Shown in pieces: positions 10,095 to 21,789 of a stretch of 64,000 nucleotides of DNA. The stretch comes from Paracamarosporium sp. OC-R06-R3. Its lineage: Eukaryota > Ascomycota > Dothideomycetes > Pleosporales > Didymosphaeriaceae. Position 1 is the first letter of the stretch; every line of letters starts with the position of its first letter. The position numbers were made by a program, and so were the translations under genes. The notes under the pieces were generated by a model. That model saw nothing but the letters and a program-made list of their open reading frames with translations. It was not told the origin of the DNA and did not search any database. The DNA is taken from positions 62,001 through 126,000 of the forward strand of contig JACVRA010000137.1 of assembly GCA_019828545.1 (NCBI GenBank), read 5' to 3'.

Positions 10095-13000
10095 TCAAGA
10101 AGAGGTATCCTCGTCCTTGACACTGGAGCTGAAATAACCGGGGTCAAAGTCTTCTCGTTCAACTAGACCGACAAGCGTCTTGCTCGCATCTAGACACCGC
10201 TTCACGATGCGGCCACGGATTTTGTTATCAAGGCCGCTACGACGACCCGAGTCGTGTCCCACCCACATGCGAAGTGAGCCGGCAAGACGCTCAAGGCCAT
10301 GGCTGGTTTCAGCCTGGAGTGCGGGATCCTGAACGAATCGTTCGAGAATCTTGTAGCCTGCCACGAAGCTGAGAAGCGTTATCGTAGCCTCCGAGAGATA
10401 AGTATTATTGATGACAAAAATGGCCTGGCGGCGTGCGTTAGGGTTGGAAGAATCGACTAACGTGAGACATTTTGCTAGGGTGAGTGCTTTCCGAACGTCA
10501 GTTGCTGCTGGAGCACCAGATACTAGGTTCGTTAGTGTTGCTCCGGAAGAAGATGCCGTCGATGGAGGAGATGGCAGCGCAGCAAAGGCGGTGGCGATGT
10601 GGGTAGCTCTGTCATCATCAAGTACCACAGCTTTTGCCACTAAGGCTCGCAACTGTGCTTGAGAGTTCGGAGGAGCGGTACGAGCAGCCAAGTTAAGTTC
10701 ATCGGTGATCGACTCGGGAACCTTTCCGTCCCTCAGAGAGTCAATTAGACTCTTTCTTAATACGAAGCTCGAGTACCATGCTGCCAGTGCATCCAAGGGA
10801 GATGAGATAGCAAAGTCTCCGACAACACCGTCCATACAAGGATCCGCGGTTGTTTGCTCTGCAACAGGGCGATTCCAAGCTAGATTGTACAAGCGCTGGA
10901 TGCTTGGGAAGTTGAAGACTTCGTCACATTCTTTTTCTAGCAATGCGGCTAGATGCTCCGGAAGTGGCTCTGCATCGCTCTCTGGTTTCGAAGCGAGGTT
11001 GGTCGCAATACGCTGTTCGCTTCGAGCCATGTTCCAGTATCTCCGAGCGAGTTTGGCGCTCAGATGGTCCATTACCCAAGACAGACCGTGGCCAGCATTA
11101 GCAAGCTCCCACAAGAGTACCCGCAAATGCAAAGCCTTGAGCATCAGTCGAGCAGGCGTGTCTGGAAGCGTGCCAGATGCCATCAGTGTCAAGACCAACC
11201 GGCTCTTGCTGATCTCAGCATCACCACCCGTAAGCTGTGCATCCAATGCGATGCTCCAAGCCTTGACCCTTGCGGCTTCCTGCTCCTTTGTTGTACCGGA
11301 AAGGAAGGCGTAATAGGGCCATCCGATGATTTTGCGTGTGCTGAGTTTCAACGTCTTGAGGCTCAAAGCAGCCACTTCGAGGAGGAAGTTGTGTCGAGGC
11401 ACCCAAACGGTCTGTATCGCTGTAAGCCATGCCCTGTGGCGTACCTCCACCGGTGAAGCCAGCGAAGGCGCACGAGCGAGCAGAATGGCGCTCGTTGTCT
11501 TCTTTTTGGGTTTCGAGCTGAAGTCGAATAGAGGCGCGATGATCCAGAACACAGCCCCGAAGATAAGTAGAAGCTTGGCGAGGGGAAGTTGTGCGCTTGT
11601 AGCGCCTAGAGAAACGCGGGGGGCGAGGAGAGTAGCAAAGTTGAATGGCAGAGCGAATAGCCCGCGACCATCCGACTCCTCTTGCGACTGCTCTCGCTCG
11701 ACAAGTCCTTCTAAAATCATAAGGCCGGCAAGGGATCCAACCATCAGTTTGCCAACCATACTGTTGCTGCGACGACCGTTGACCATAGGCGGGCCAGGAC
11801 GAGATCCGCCGGCGTAGGGCGGGTATGCGGGTGCATAGTGAGGCTGTGGTGGTAGACCCTGGCGCATCTGTGCAATGTGCTCTGGCACCGGAATCATTCC
11901 TTGAGGTGGACCTGACATCGGCATGTTGTGTGGCGGTGTGAAGGGATCATCCTGTTGGTACCTGCTACCATCCGGTGTGCCCATTGGGCCATGCAACGTC
12001 ATGGGTCCAGAGATTGCCATCTTCTCATAGCTTTCTATCCGTCCCTGTAAAGTTGTGACCTCATCTTGCAGACGCTTGTTTCGCTTCTCTAGATGTCGAA
12101 TGTACTCGGTCGCCTTGGATAGCACGGTGGCCTTGTTAAGCTTGTGAGCTGGCGTCAAACCCTCGAGGTCCTCGGGGTCGTCATCTTCTTCATTCGCGCC
12201 ATTGCCGCGCGACATTACTCTTAAGCTGGGCACACTATCCCGCAGTGCGGCAATCTTGTCGTTAAGGTTCGTTCGGTATCTCTTCTCGATCATGTTGTGT
12301 GCTGTCTTCTTTGGCGGTTGGTGCTTATCCTTCTTCCCTATAGGTGCCGAATCATCGTCGGTCGACGACTTACGCTTTTTCGGATTGTCGGAGGCGGGCT
12401 CTGGTGTCGAGTGTCCGGAAGAAGAACTGGTCCTTGCGTTGTGCATGGAGCTCGGACTGTGACTGTGGTGCAGGCTTGGTGGGTTCGATAACGGCGGTAC
12501 GGAAGCCGAAGGAAGGGTGGTGTCGAATCTGGGAGGCGAGAATAGCGTGTTCTCTCCGACATGTTGCGGCCACATCTGGGTCGGGTAGAAGCTGCCCTGC
12601 TGCTGGCCATCGCTGGGAGGAGAACTGAGGGTGTGTGCGTCGAAGTCGAATGCGGGTGGCATATCGGCACTTTCACCGAAGGTAAAGGGTGCGCTGTGCG
12701 TCGGGCCGGCCATGGTAGCGGTGGAGGGTGGGTTGCTGCCCGGTGTGGTAAGAGGGGGCTCACGCAGCTGGGGGTTGGGTCTGCGGTTGAAGATGGGGGA
12801 GCGTTGGAGTTCAGGCTTGCGAGCGCAGGCGGGGCCGCTAAGCTTCAAGTCAGGCCCCTGAGACGCGTTGGGGTCCCATGTCATAAAGTCACTCCAGCTC
12901 GGCGCGGCAAGATCGTCGCTCGGCGCGGGCAGCGGCATGTCGTTGGGTGCCGTGGTGAGCCATGGGGGGCGTATTCCAGCGGCAGCGAACTGGAACTCGC

Positions 13001-13236
13001 TGGCCATCAGAGGGTCCTCCATCTTCTGCTTGGGCGGCGGGCGCGGCGAGGCGGTGCCGGTGGGTTGGGGGCTCAAAGAGGGCCGGAACAAGTCGAAGAC
13101 GCAGTAGGGGCCGACCTGTTGGGTTGGCAGCGGTTAGCAGTGGGAGACTGGACTTGACACGTCTTGCGCAAGCACGTACGGCGATCCGCTCGAGCTCCAG
13201 GCCGTCGTCGAGGCCTTCATCGTAAGTCGACGCCAT
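10095..13236 (-). CDS. srbA: Sterol regulatory element-binding protein precursor (SrbA/Sre1-type)
   Basis: Two exons: 13180-13236 (19 codons) and 10095-13115, about 1025 residues. The N-terminal half is Pro/Ser-rich. At about residues 285-365 lies a bHLH-leucine zipper with the diagnostic SREBP tyrosine (NMIEKRYRTNLNDKI) and a heptad helix (EYIRHLEKRNKRLQDE). Two hydrophobic segments near 470-490 and 525-550 (KLLLIFGAVFWIIAPLF) form the membrane hairpin. The rest matches the fungal DUF2014-type C-terminal region. Family knowledge: the precursor sits in the ER, is cleaved under low oxygen or low sterol, and the released N-terminus drives ergosterol and hypoxia genes. Exon 1 is very short but joins in phase (ERIA-VGPYC). 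Upstream lies a long GC-rich leader or promoter. Confidence 0.93.
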
Positions 13237-13655
13237 GGCGAGTGCAGGCTCGCAAGCGGCGCGGGGGTGCAAAAGAAAGAACAGTGCAGCAACACGACGA
13301 AGAGGGGCGGCTCTTACCAACGATTAACTCCAGGCCTTCTAGAAAGATCAGGCCACATGCGCTTGGTCCCAGCGAAAGGTCCAGCACTCCAGGGGGAAGC
13401 ACTATCCGCGCGGTCACGACACTGCAGCGGTCGAGATGACTGCAGCGCCGGGGCTCGAGATGGCGATGCACAGATGCAAGCACAGCCAGATGCAGCGCGG
13501 CAGAGGGTTCCGGAGGGCAGTTCCGCGCGTATGGCTGGGTCGCTCTTTCTCCAAATCAGCCCACAATCGTACGACAGGCAGGCACGACCGGGCAGAACGG
13601 AGCAGGCGCGACAGGGGGTGGGCGGCTTCAAAAGCTGGCGGGCGCGGCGAGGCTC

Positions 13656-13670
13656 GGGCGGGCGGGCGGG
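13656..13670 (+). promoter_or_regulatory. Perfect G-quadruplex motif upstream of SREBP
   Basis: Four GGG tracts separated by single C bases, the tightest class of predicted intramolecular G-quadruplex. It lies about 420 bp upstream of the SREBP start codon, on the template strand of that gene. Confidence 0.6.
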
Positions 13671-13675
13671 CAGCA

Positions 13676-13714
13676 GAGGGTGCGAGGGCGCGAGGGTGCG
13701 AGAGGCGAGGGTGC
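13676..13714 (+). repeat. GCGAGGG-type short imperfect repeat
   Basis: Several degenerate copies of a gagggtgc/gagggcgc unit in tandem, directly after the G-quadruplex motif. Probably simple-sequence expansion. Confidence 0.55.
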
Positions 13715-14640
13715 AGCAGTCTGTTGCGATGACGCCGGCTGCGTGCATGCGGCTGTCTTGTATATTGCTTGGGGCGTCGCCGCCGCTGGCTTCTGTGTCG
13801 GCACGTCGAGACCGAAGCCGCGCGGGTCGCTCCTTGTCGTGGCTAAACTAAGGGCATGGACCCGCCGATCTCACTCGCCTGCCCTGGTCCCCGCCGAGCC
13901 CTACAAGCCAGCGCTGTGGAGATGCCCTGGAGATGAGAGGGACTTGACTCGGCCTTGCGGTCCCTCTGCTGCTGGACGCCGCGTCCTTGCCTCACCGATC
14001 CCGCCGCTTTGTTGACAGCTAGAAGAACCACGGTTCACCGCGTGTCAAGCCAAGACTTGCTTTTTCACCCGCCGTCGATCCGGTGCCCGACCGCTCCAAC
14101 TCGACAAACAAAAGCAAACCATTACGCTCGCACAACCTCATTTTAGTCCCACTCGTCGTATCGATCGCAGGCGGCCTGAAATCACGACGATCCGGCGTCC
14201 ATGTGCTACATAACTAACAGGCATCACCGCAGACGAACGGATACGAATTAGAGAGAGCCGCATCGCACTCATCTCCGCAATGTTCCGTAGTGCCCATGTC
14301 GTCGTCCAAGGCAAGACGAATCGGAGGCCCCGAGCACACCTCTGTCATGTGTTACAAAGCCTTTTCGTGGAGGCTGTGGTGTTCTCCACACTTGGCAACA
14401 CGACAGCCCGACGCCAAATGCACCCTCCTACATGCCGCTCCTAGGTCCGGCATGCAGACACTATACAAACGTTTTTAGCTCACACCGGACATCTATTTGT
14501 ACAATCTTGTACCCGCCCAAATTGACACAGGGGAGGATGCAGTTGCACGCGTGTCTCGAATTTCGTTCATCTACACTGCCTCTGTCAGGCCGTCAGTCGT
14601 ATCCGCATAAAGCTTGTTGCTTGTGCCTGGACACATAAAT

Positions 14641-15659
14641 GAATCTACGCATGTATACCAATCGGCAGCAAGTCCGGATGGGTTTCGAGAGAAGCTGGGC
14701 ATAAGCGAAAGTCTATCTTTGGGTGACAGGATACACAGCAATTTCCATGCATATTACTGACAATTGCAGGCACAGTAGCTTCCACAACGGTCTTGCTGTG
14801 CCTTTTCAAATTTGCGATGATAATGTTATAATTAGTAGGAGTTGAAGAATCGCTAGTCTCTCGGATAGAGAAGAGGAAGGCAAAAACATTAGGCTTCACG
14901 TCCGCCATGTTGATTTGCCACAACCAGGTCACCAGGTCGCAAAACACTTTACTATCGGCTACTGAGTTTATCATCCCTAGTTCTTACAAAACAGGCACGG
15001 TCTTCCGGTTTGTCAATGCAGAGTATACCCTAGCAGTGCTCGGCTTTAACACAGGCAACCACTGCTTTTCGGGATAATTCTTTGCTGGTTTATTTATTAA
15101 GGGTAATTCATCCACAAATAGCATTGAACAAACCGTGTCACGGTGAAGCGATCTGAAAAGACGGCTGGCTCCCCAGTCTTGTAGTCGACAAAAGGCCAAA
15201 TTATAGAAATAAGTCTAGATTTGGGATTAGGATTAACAGGCAAACTACATCAATATCAACAATCACAAAAGTTTGAATGCAGAAAAAAATGCATACTTCA
15301 GATTAGCCAATATCGAATAGAATAAGATTGTTCCGTCAAAAGATTTATGATCATCAGGTGACTAGCTTACTCATTCCCTGAGCTATCCGCCGAATATCGC
15401 TCCTTGCAACAGGACACCTGCTTTACCCCATCATGAAATGCATCCCACAGAGCGTATAGTTCCTCCCTGCTGCATCTCTACTAATTCTTCCGTACTCTCT
15501 TTACCCTCCTAGGCCCAGATAATGTGTAAGCAGCGTAAGTGAATACAAATTTGTAAGTTGCCAATTGATTGAAAGGGATAGGCGAGTTCCTGCGGAATGC
15601 CCGATTGCATCGGACTGTGCTCTTATTTTACTGAAGGTTTTAATTATATTGAATAGACA
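14641..15659. other. AT-rich island, left part, with degenerate coding traces
   Basis: Composition drops sharply from the GC-rich neighbour. Minus-strand frames at 14645-14974 (109 codons) and 14984-15199 (71 codons) are adjacent and have fairly normal amino-acid mixtures, and a third frame reads from about 15199 to a double stop near 15110. They could be pieces of one decayed gene, but I recognise no family. No terminal repeats or target-site duplications were found by eye. Confidence 0.35.
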
Positions 15660-15794
15660 ATGCGTTTGGCGTGTATTGTGCTCTCCGTGTCCACTCTTCT
15701 TTCTCTTTCGGCCAAGGCCTATACAATAATAGGATGTATCGGTGGTACCAACACGGATATGCGTATTGCCGATCCACGGTATCATTGGCTTTGA
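15660..15794 (+). pseudogene. Tiny signal-peptide ORF in AT-rich island, possibly decayed
   Basis: 44 codons from the ATG at 15660 to a TGA at 15792. Residues 1-20 are an excellent signal peptide (MRLACIVLSVSTLLSLSAKA), followed by a short Gly/Thr/Asp-rich segment with one cysteine. After the TGA the same frame stays open for 45 more codons to 15932, so the stop could be a single-base change (CGA to TGA is a typical RIP product), or a 60-nt intron (15779-15838, weak GAG acceptor) could remove it. It may be a small secreted protein gene or its relic. The family is unknown. Confidence 0.35.
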
Positions 15795-16765
15795 CCAGAA
15801 ATTATCGAGGACTGGTGTGTGATGCTCTTTCACCAGAGTTCCTTGTCCTCGTTAGTAAACCTGAGGAGTGCACTTAGGGATTTCCACGGTGTTGGAAGGG
15901 GAGTTACGGGTTGGCCGTTCACATTGACATGAACTTGAAGTTTCAATTGCTGCGCGATTTGGATCCTCAATATGAGATTCCTCGAGAATTAAAAACAGAT
16001 TACCCTTTGTTGGGGTGGCATCGTTGTCACCTCCCCCACAAATGCCTCTATACATCTTATTTACTCTTCAATGCTACCGTCGTTGTAATGAAATATTGGG
16101 TGTTAGGACAAGAAATTACTACGCAGTATCTCGTACTATTAGCCATGCCTCTTGGTTTGGGAGGATTGTGGCCACAAGAGCATAGATTGTCATTCTAGCA
16201 GGTACCTAAACTAACTTGACATTCTAAAGTTCGGATTTACCAGTTGCGTTTGAGCTTTAGATTGATCCCCAAACTTTTAGCTCCCAACACCATCATACTG
16301 ATGCTTTCCGGCTTCAACTTTATTTTGGGCCTTGGGGGTTTGTACTGTATGCATGCTTAGGTGGCGCTTCGCGGAAAGTAGTGCCGTTTCCTCACTACTC
16401 GAACATTTTCCAACAGTCATTTCTTATGGCAAGTTGAGCAGCACTGGCACTGCCATCGAAGTGTGGTCTCGCTTCTAAAAACATTCACCAGATTACAAGT
16501 CAGGAAAACCTGTTTTTAGTTCTATGTAGAACAGGCCAAACTGTACATTCACGAGAAAGCAGCATCGGTGTTTATAGATTCTTCGTAACTCATTCTTAGT
16601 ACTTCGAATTGACAATCAATCCACCTGTAGTAAAAGGACCGACAAGCAACGCTCCCCGAGCCATGCTTGCGTACCAATGAGAGGACTAACCCCGACGCTT
16701 GCCTATACATAGTAAATATCTACAAACTTCGTCCAGCATAGTTTAATAACTTCAGCTTCATCATC
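15795..16765. other. AT-rich island, right part, no gene recognised
   Basis: A 95-codon plus-strand frame at 15911-16198 and a 67-codon minus-strand frame at 15852-16055 overlap, and neither resembles a known family. The remainder is AT-rich with many stops. No transposase or reverse-transcriptase motif is visible. Confidence 0.4.
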
Positions 16766-17549
16766 TCACGCACTGCCTCGCCAATTCCTCAACCCCACGA
16801 TGCCCGCCGTAGCGCCGGCATATACACCTAACAGCTTACCCCAGCCTCCACCCTGCCCAACCGCAAGCGCAACAAGATCGTACACCAAGCATCCTCCAAA
16901 GATCCAATCGCTCACGCTCGCGGCAGCAGCGAACCCTACGCCCGTAGCAGCCTGCACCAGCGCGCTAGGTGGCACATCGCGGTAGTAAGCCGCCGAGGTG
17001 TTGTGCAAGAGGTCCAGAACGCCGATACCCGCAAAGGTCTTTGCGACGATATGGGTAAGGAGGGACGGGGCAGACTTAGAGCGCAGGGGAGGTAGCAAGG
17101 CGGTGATGTAGAAGAGCTGGGTTAAGGTGTTGATAGTGACGAAGATGTTTGACGTCGCGAGGTCGTTCTTGTTCCAGAAGAACATCCAGGCTATTGGTGC
17201 ACGTCTGTTAACTTGCTGTGTCGTTGCTGCAGTGCACTGAAGCTATGGTTCACTTACTTCCGATGCACACGTTTCCAATTACATATGGCCATACAAGGCT
17301 TTCCATGTCTTGCTTCTCTTGCGGTGTTCCTTCTCCGCGACATAGCTTCCACAGCCATGCTAGTTGGAAGAGCTGCTGCGGGAAGAAGAAACCGCCGATG
17401 AAATATGGTTGTGGGGAGAAAGCGGCAAGGTTCGCATTGTGGACGTCGAGCATGTTGGGTGATGAGAAAATACCATATTGTTGGGCGGCGAAGTCATAGA
17501 GGAAAGAAAGCGGTGCGAGAACGCGGAGGGTGGAAGGGTTGTTGCCCAT
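16766..17549 (-). CDS. Fungal multi-pass membrane protein, uncharacterised
   Basis: Two exons, 17258-17549 and 16766-17190, intron 67 nt, about 238 residues from MGNNPSTLRVL. A CAG acceptor closer to the donor (17205) would break the frame; the TAG acceptor at 17191 keeps it. Hydrophobic stretches: residues 40-60 (YFIGGFFFPQQLFQLAWLW), about 85-110, 115-135 (NIFVTINTLTQLFYITALL), and two C-terminal helices (FAAAASVSDWIFGGCLVYDLVALA and a Gly-rich helix). This fits five or so transmembrane helices and no large soluble domain. I do not recognise a named family. Confidence 0.7.
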
Positions 17550-18409
17550 TGTTGCGATTGTACTATTTGGTAACTTTGAAAATGGAGTATGTATAGGATG
17601 AGTGAACGCAACAGGATCTGATTCTAAGGTGGAGAAATCAGCTGTGAGTAGATGTGTAGACAGGTACAGCAAACGGTAGCAACATAAAGGAAGACACTGT
17701 ATGTATGACATCCACCCAGAATACTGGTACCTTCGTGGCTTTCGCATCGCGTGCGCGTGTCTAAACGTCATTATAAATTCCATATACCAGGGTCCAGGTA
17801 CCGCCGCACCATCATGCTGGGAACGATGCTCGCTTGCATCGGACTTAGCTCACCATGTCCGAGTAGATGGAATCGCTTATTGTCTTTGAAAGTTCTCCGA
17901 AAACGATTTGATGGCCAAAGTCAGGCTGGCTGCAAGTATGCATGACTCGCAATGAGGGTAGAAGACTTGGTGGTGAGTTTACGTTTTAGTTTACCTCGAT
18001 ATTTCTCGCAAGTGTACCACGCTGGTAGGCATGCGCATAGATACGGCGAGAATTAGAAAACAGTGATTTCAAGGCCAGATCACAATTGTTACATGTACAC
18101 GATCAATAATACACTACATTGATGCCACATTCTATGCTCTCCAATACACAAAAAAAAATTCTATAACACCCGCGAACCTCAACTCCAAGCTCAAAGGCAA
18201 AAAGAGCCGACGCGCAGATAGACCAGCCATTCAGATATTACACTGTTACAACATGACAGTAGATCTAGCCAAAGGTGGATGGAGGTGGTATATGTAGGAG
18301 AAGTGACTAAGAGACCTTGCTGAGGACTTTTGGTTGCGCTCGATAACCCGAACAAATGGAACAAACAACGCCCGACTCAATGCATGCGCTGAATTTGGTA
18401 CGGATAACC
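17550..18409. other. Intergenic, no gene seen
   Basis: Contains the promoter of the membrane-protein gene and the 3' region of the NADH dehydrogenase gene. An A9 run lies near 18150. Short plus-strand frames at 17701-17945 have no support. Confidence 0.45.
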
Positions 18410-20255
18410 TTAGACACGCGACACATCGCGGCCGAAGATCTTGGACTTGAACCAGTCAACACACACGAGAATACGGTTGCGAGTGCTGAAGCACATGCTG
18501 ATGTAGGCGCTGCGCCAGAAGAGGTAGGTCAGGGTACCACCGCTGGCAATGTTACCAGAGAGCCAGGCGATATCGGCGACGGCCTTCTCGGAACCAATGT
18601 AGGCGAGGGAGCCCTGGTGAGTGTACTCGAAGGGACCAATCTGCTTGACTCTCCGGAGACGCTTCTGGAGATCCTTGATGTCGGCGAACACGGCGTCACG
18701 GGCGTCCTTGTTAGGGGCCTTCTCCTGCTTGACGGAGAGGTCGGCGAGCTCAGCCTCAATCTCCTGGGTTTTGGCCATCTGGTTGAACATACGGGCGAGC
18801 CAAGCACCTTCCTGGGAGGCAACCTGGGCGGTAGGAGCATAGTTGGCAACGGCACAGTCACCAACGGCCCATACGTTTTCGCACCCCTTGACAACGAGAT
18901 ATTCGTTCACGGCAAGACCACGACGAGAATCCTTCTGGGCAGGGATCTGGCTGATGAAGTCCTTCACAATCGGACGCAAGGCGTTACCGGTAGCCCACAC
19001 AAGCAGACCGAAGGGAATCTGCTCCACAATCTTCTTGCCATCGGGCCCAGTCGATTCGGCCTCAATGTACTTGTCCGTCACCCTCTTAACCATAGTCTTG
19101 GTTCGGATGGTGATGGTCTCCTCCTTGAAGGTCTTCTCGGTATAGTCGATCAGTTGCTTCGAGAACATAGGCAAGACGTTGGGCAGAGCCTCGACTAGGG
19201 TGACCTTGAAGGTGTCCTTGATCTCAGGGAGCCACTTCTTGAGATCGGAGTTGAAGAAATCCTGGAGTTCACCAGCGAACTCAACACCAGTCGGTCCACC
19301 ACCGACGACCACCATGTGCAGCAGACGCTTGATCTCATCAGGGCTCTGGTCCTTGAAAGTAGCAGTCTCGCAGCAGTCCATGATGCGGTTACGGATGCGC
19401 TGGGCGTCACCGACCTCCTTCAAGAAGAGACCGTGCTCGCGAACACCAGGGATGCCTTTTGCTCATTAGCAACTAGCTTGGATTAAAGGAATTGAATGAC
19501 TCACCGAAAGTAGCGTTCTCGGCACCGACGCCAATGACCAGCATATCGAATGGCACCTCGGTGGCCGAGACATCGCCCTTGATTTCGGAATCGTCGTTGA
19601 TGTAGATAACCCTCTTCTCGTAGTCAATCTTGGTGGCCTCGGCTTCGTAGTACTTGACGGCGGCCTTCTTGTGACGCAGGAAGTTGCGGATGGGCTCCAT
19701 GATGGAGCGGTGCTCGATGGTGCCGACGGTGCATGACGGGAGCAGCGGGGTGAAGAGGAAGTAGTTACGCGGCGACACCACGACGACGTTGTAGTTCTCC
19801 GTGTCGAGCTTCTTCAGCAACGAGACGGAGCCCCAGCCAGTTCCTGAAACGCGTTAGCCACGAGCAACGCGGAATGCGCGGACGAAGGGGGACTCACCAA
19901 GAACGACGAGCGTCTTCTTGTTTGGGTCGGGCGCGGGCTGGTCTTCTGGGTTGCGCATCTCCCAGATGCCATATCCGACGTAGGCGGCGCCGGCAGCGGC
20001 GGAGAGATAGGCGATGCGCCATGTCCAGCGCAGGAAGCGGAACCTCTTCTTGGGCTTGACGGCAGGCTTGGTGGCCTCGGTCGACTGCTGGCGGATCGTC
20101 TGGCGCAGAGCGATCTGGTGGGAGACGGGGCGCGAGGTCCATTGTGCCCTGTTGGCGATGAGCGACGGGCGGGCCGTGGCATAGGAGCGAGATCCAGCCC
20201 GCTGGAGCTGCGCAAGGACGCTGCGAGCAGCGAATGTCCGCATGGGAGGCGCCAT
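18410..20255 (-). CDS. External alternative NADH:ubiquinone oxidoreductase, mitochondrial (type II)
   Basis: Three exons: 19898-20255, 19505-19843 and 18410-19455, about 580 residues, all junctions in phase. The start at 20255 gives an Arg/Ser/Ala-rich mitochondrial presequence with no acidic residues (MAPPMRTFAARSVLAQLQRA). Residues 75-95 (IAYLSAAAGAAYVGYGIWEM) form a single membrane anchor, as in external NDE enzymes. Two nucleotide folds follow: the FAD-binding VVLGTGWGSVS and the NADH-binding VVVGGGPTGVEFAGEL, then WATGN and the FAD site VWAVGDCA. The C-terminus has the amphipathic membrane-binding region. It oxidises cytosolic NADH and reduces ubiquinone without proton pumping. I see no EF-hand insertion, so it is not the calcium-binding subtype. 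Confidence 0.93.
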
Positions 20256-21789
20256 TGAGACGATTGGAGCTCGCACGAGGCACCGGGAGATGGAGATGGA
20301 GGGTGGAGGAGTTGGTGGCCGCGGATAAGCTGGGAGGGAGCTGATGGGGGCAAGCTATCTGTTTTTTTCTGCGATGCCGTCAGAGCAGGCCAGCCGTAGC
20401 CAAGTGACAGGGGTCTTCGCTTTGCTTTGTTGAGCGATAAGCGTGCGGCTCCTATCCGACGCCTTCACATGCACCCGTCCCACGCGTAATCCTGGCCATT
20501 ATGTTTTGGCCTCCACGCCGCACGAGTGCTGGACATTCACGCAGTCGCTGGTTGCCGCCATGGGTTGAAGCAATTCCCCAGCCCCGGCGTCCTGCCACGC
20601 CTCGTCTCGAGGCTCGGCCGCCAGCACGCAATCCTCTCGCTGGTACTTCGGTCGCCGTCCGCAAAGCCAGCAGATAGTTGACACCTCGAAAGGAGTCAAG
20701 GAGTCAAGGAGCAACACACGGTCGGCTCTAGCGTCCGTTTGTGCTGAACTCTCGCGGTGGGCCAAAGGGTCTATGCTGGTGGATCATTGGATCCATCTTC
20801 CCGTAGATCCGGGCAAGCGGTGAAAGCCTCTGCGCCCGTTGGTTTGCTTTGCTTTGCGGAGCATCTACAGCCAGCCATTATTCACTTCCCATGGTCCTCC
20901 GAATTGTCCGGGCGCTTTCAGACACAGATCTGCTTGCTATGCACACCGCTTTTCTTTTCTCCTCTTCTCCTTTTCTCACCCACGCTAGTCCTATTGGCTT
21001 ACGAAGCTGAACGTGCAGTGCGGGCTCTTGATCCAAAGCGTACTAGCCCTCCAATGACGAGATACTCTCTTGTCAATGGTTTGGTAATTGTAGACTTACC
21101 ACAGTAAACCTTGGGGGTAGCATAGCTCATGCCCAAACTATGTGATCTGCTATTATCTAAACATATATAGACCGAACAAGTGAACTTTACTCCCCCAGAA
21201 ACAACCTTCAATGGCTGCTGTTATCGATTGCGTGCTCTGCGAAGAACGCTTTGGGAGCAGCTATCCAACTTCTAGTGAGAACGTTTCAACCCCCACGTCA
21301 AACTACGCGATGCGAACCTTGGGCATGCAACTTTGCTCTATTATCGTACAAGCAATACCCACAATTTGATGCTCTCCCATGTAGTGAAGCTCTTTCACTT
21401 TACCACCATGTAGCTAGTGGGCGCCGACCAATGAGGGCCGGGACCGCAATCTGAGTGTTCCGGAGCGTCGAATCGGAGTGCTATGGCTATGTATATGGCT
21501 TCTCACGGATCCTATTGGTTTACTTCAGTAGTATACATCATTCATCATAGTCGTAGTACAAACCAAACATTCCAGGAAGCATCGCTGCTCACTGAGTAAT
21601 CATTCCACAGGACATAAGCACGATGATGCCATTGCTCCCCGCACTTGCTCAAACACCACCCCTCATCTCGCTCACAGCCAGCCTGCATTGATTTCTACTC
21701 CTAACGTACTACAATCTAGGCAATCTTCTTAAAACCACCCATCCACTCATCCAGCGTCTCATCGGGCCAACCCACTAATACCCCCCACA
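20256..21789. other. Intergenic, 1.5 kb, no gene seen
   Basis: Promoter of the NADH dehydrogenase gene on the left and of the DUF427 gene on the right. A plus-strand frame of 116 codons (20757-21107) and several minus-strand frames lack domain signals. CCAAT-type ATTGG sequences occur near 20992 and 21511. Confidence 0.45.
20692..20711 (+). repeat. Short tandem repeat, GGAGTCAA unit
   Basis: Two and a half copies of an 8-base unit, probably slippage. No function is implied. Confidence 0.5.

Larger units (their letters stand above)
13237..14640. promoter_or_regulatory. GC-rich upstream region of the SREBP gene
   Basis: About 1.4 kb with no convincing gene. The first 800 bases are very GC-rich, so many overlapping frames appear on both strands. 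They are compositional artefacts: low complexity, Arg/Ala/Gly-rich and without domains. Probably the promoter and 5' untranslated region of the SREBP gene. Confidence 0.5.

Noticed and set aside
10705..11313. 202-codon plus-strand frame
   Set aside because: Antisense to the SREBP C-terminal region, without features of its own.
12561..13851. Several long frames across the GC-rich SREBP 5' region
   Set aside because: Arg/Gly/Ala-rich low-complexity translations that appear in all frames, as expected from GC-rich DNA without stop codons.
15226..15243. Telomere-like GGGATTAGGATTA sequence
   Set aside because: Only two imperfect units, not TTAGGG arrays, inside a gene-bearing chromosome arm.
14641..16765. 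Intact transposable element in the AT-rich island
   Set aside because: No terminal repeats, target-site duplications or transposase/reverse-transcriptase motifs could be found by eye.
18356..19198. 280-codon plus-strand open frame
   Set aside because: It is antisense to the conserved NADH dehydrogenase gene, and its composition follows the codon bias of that gene on the opposite strand.
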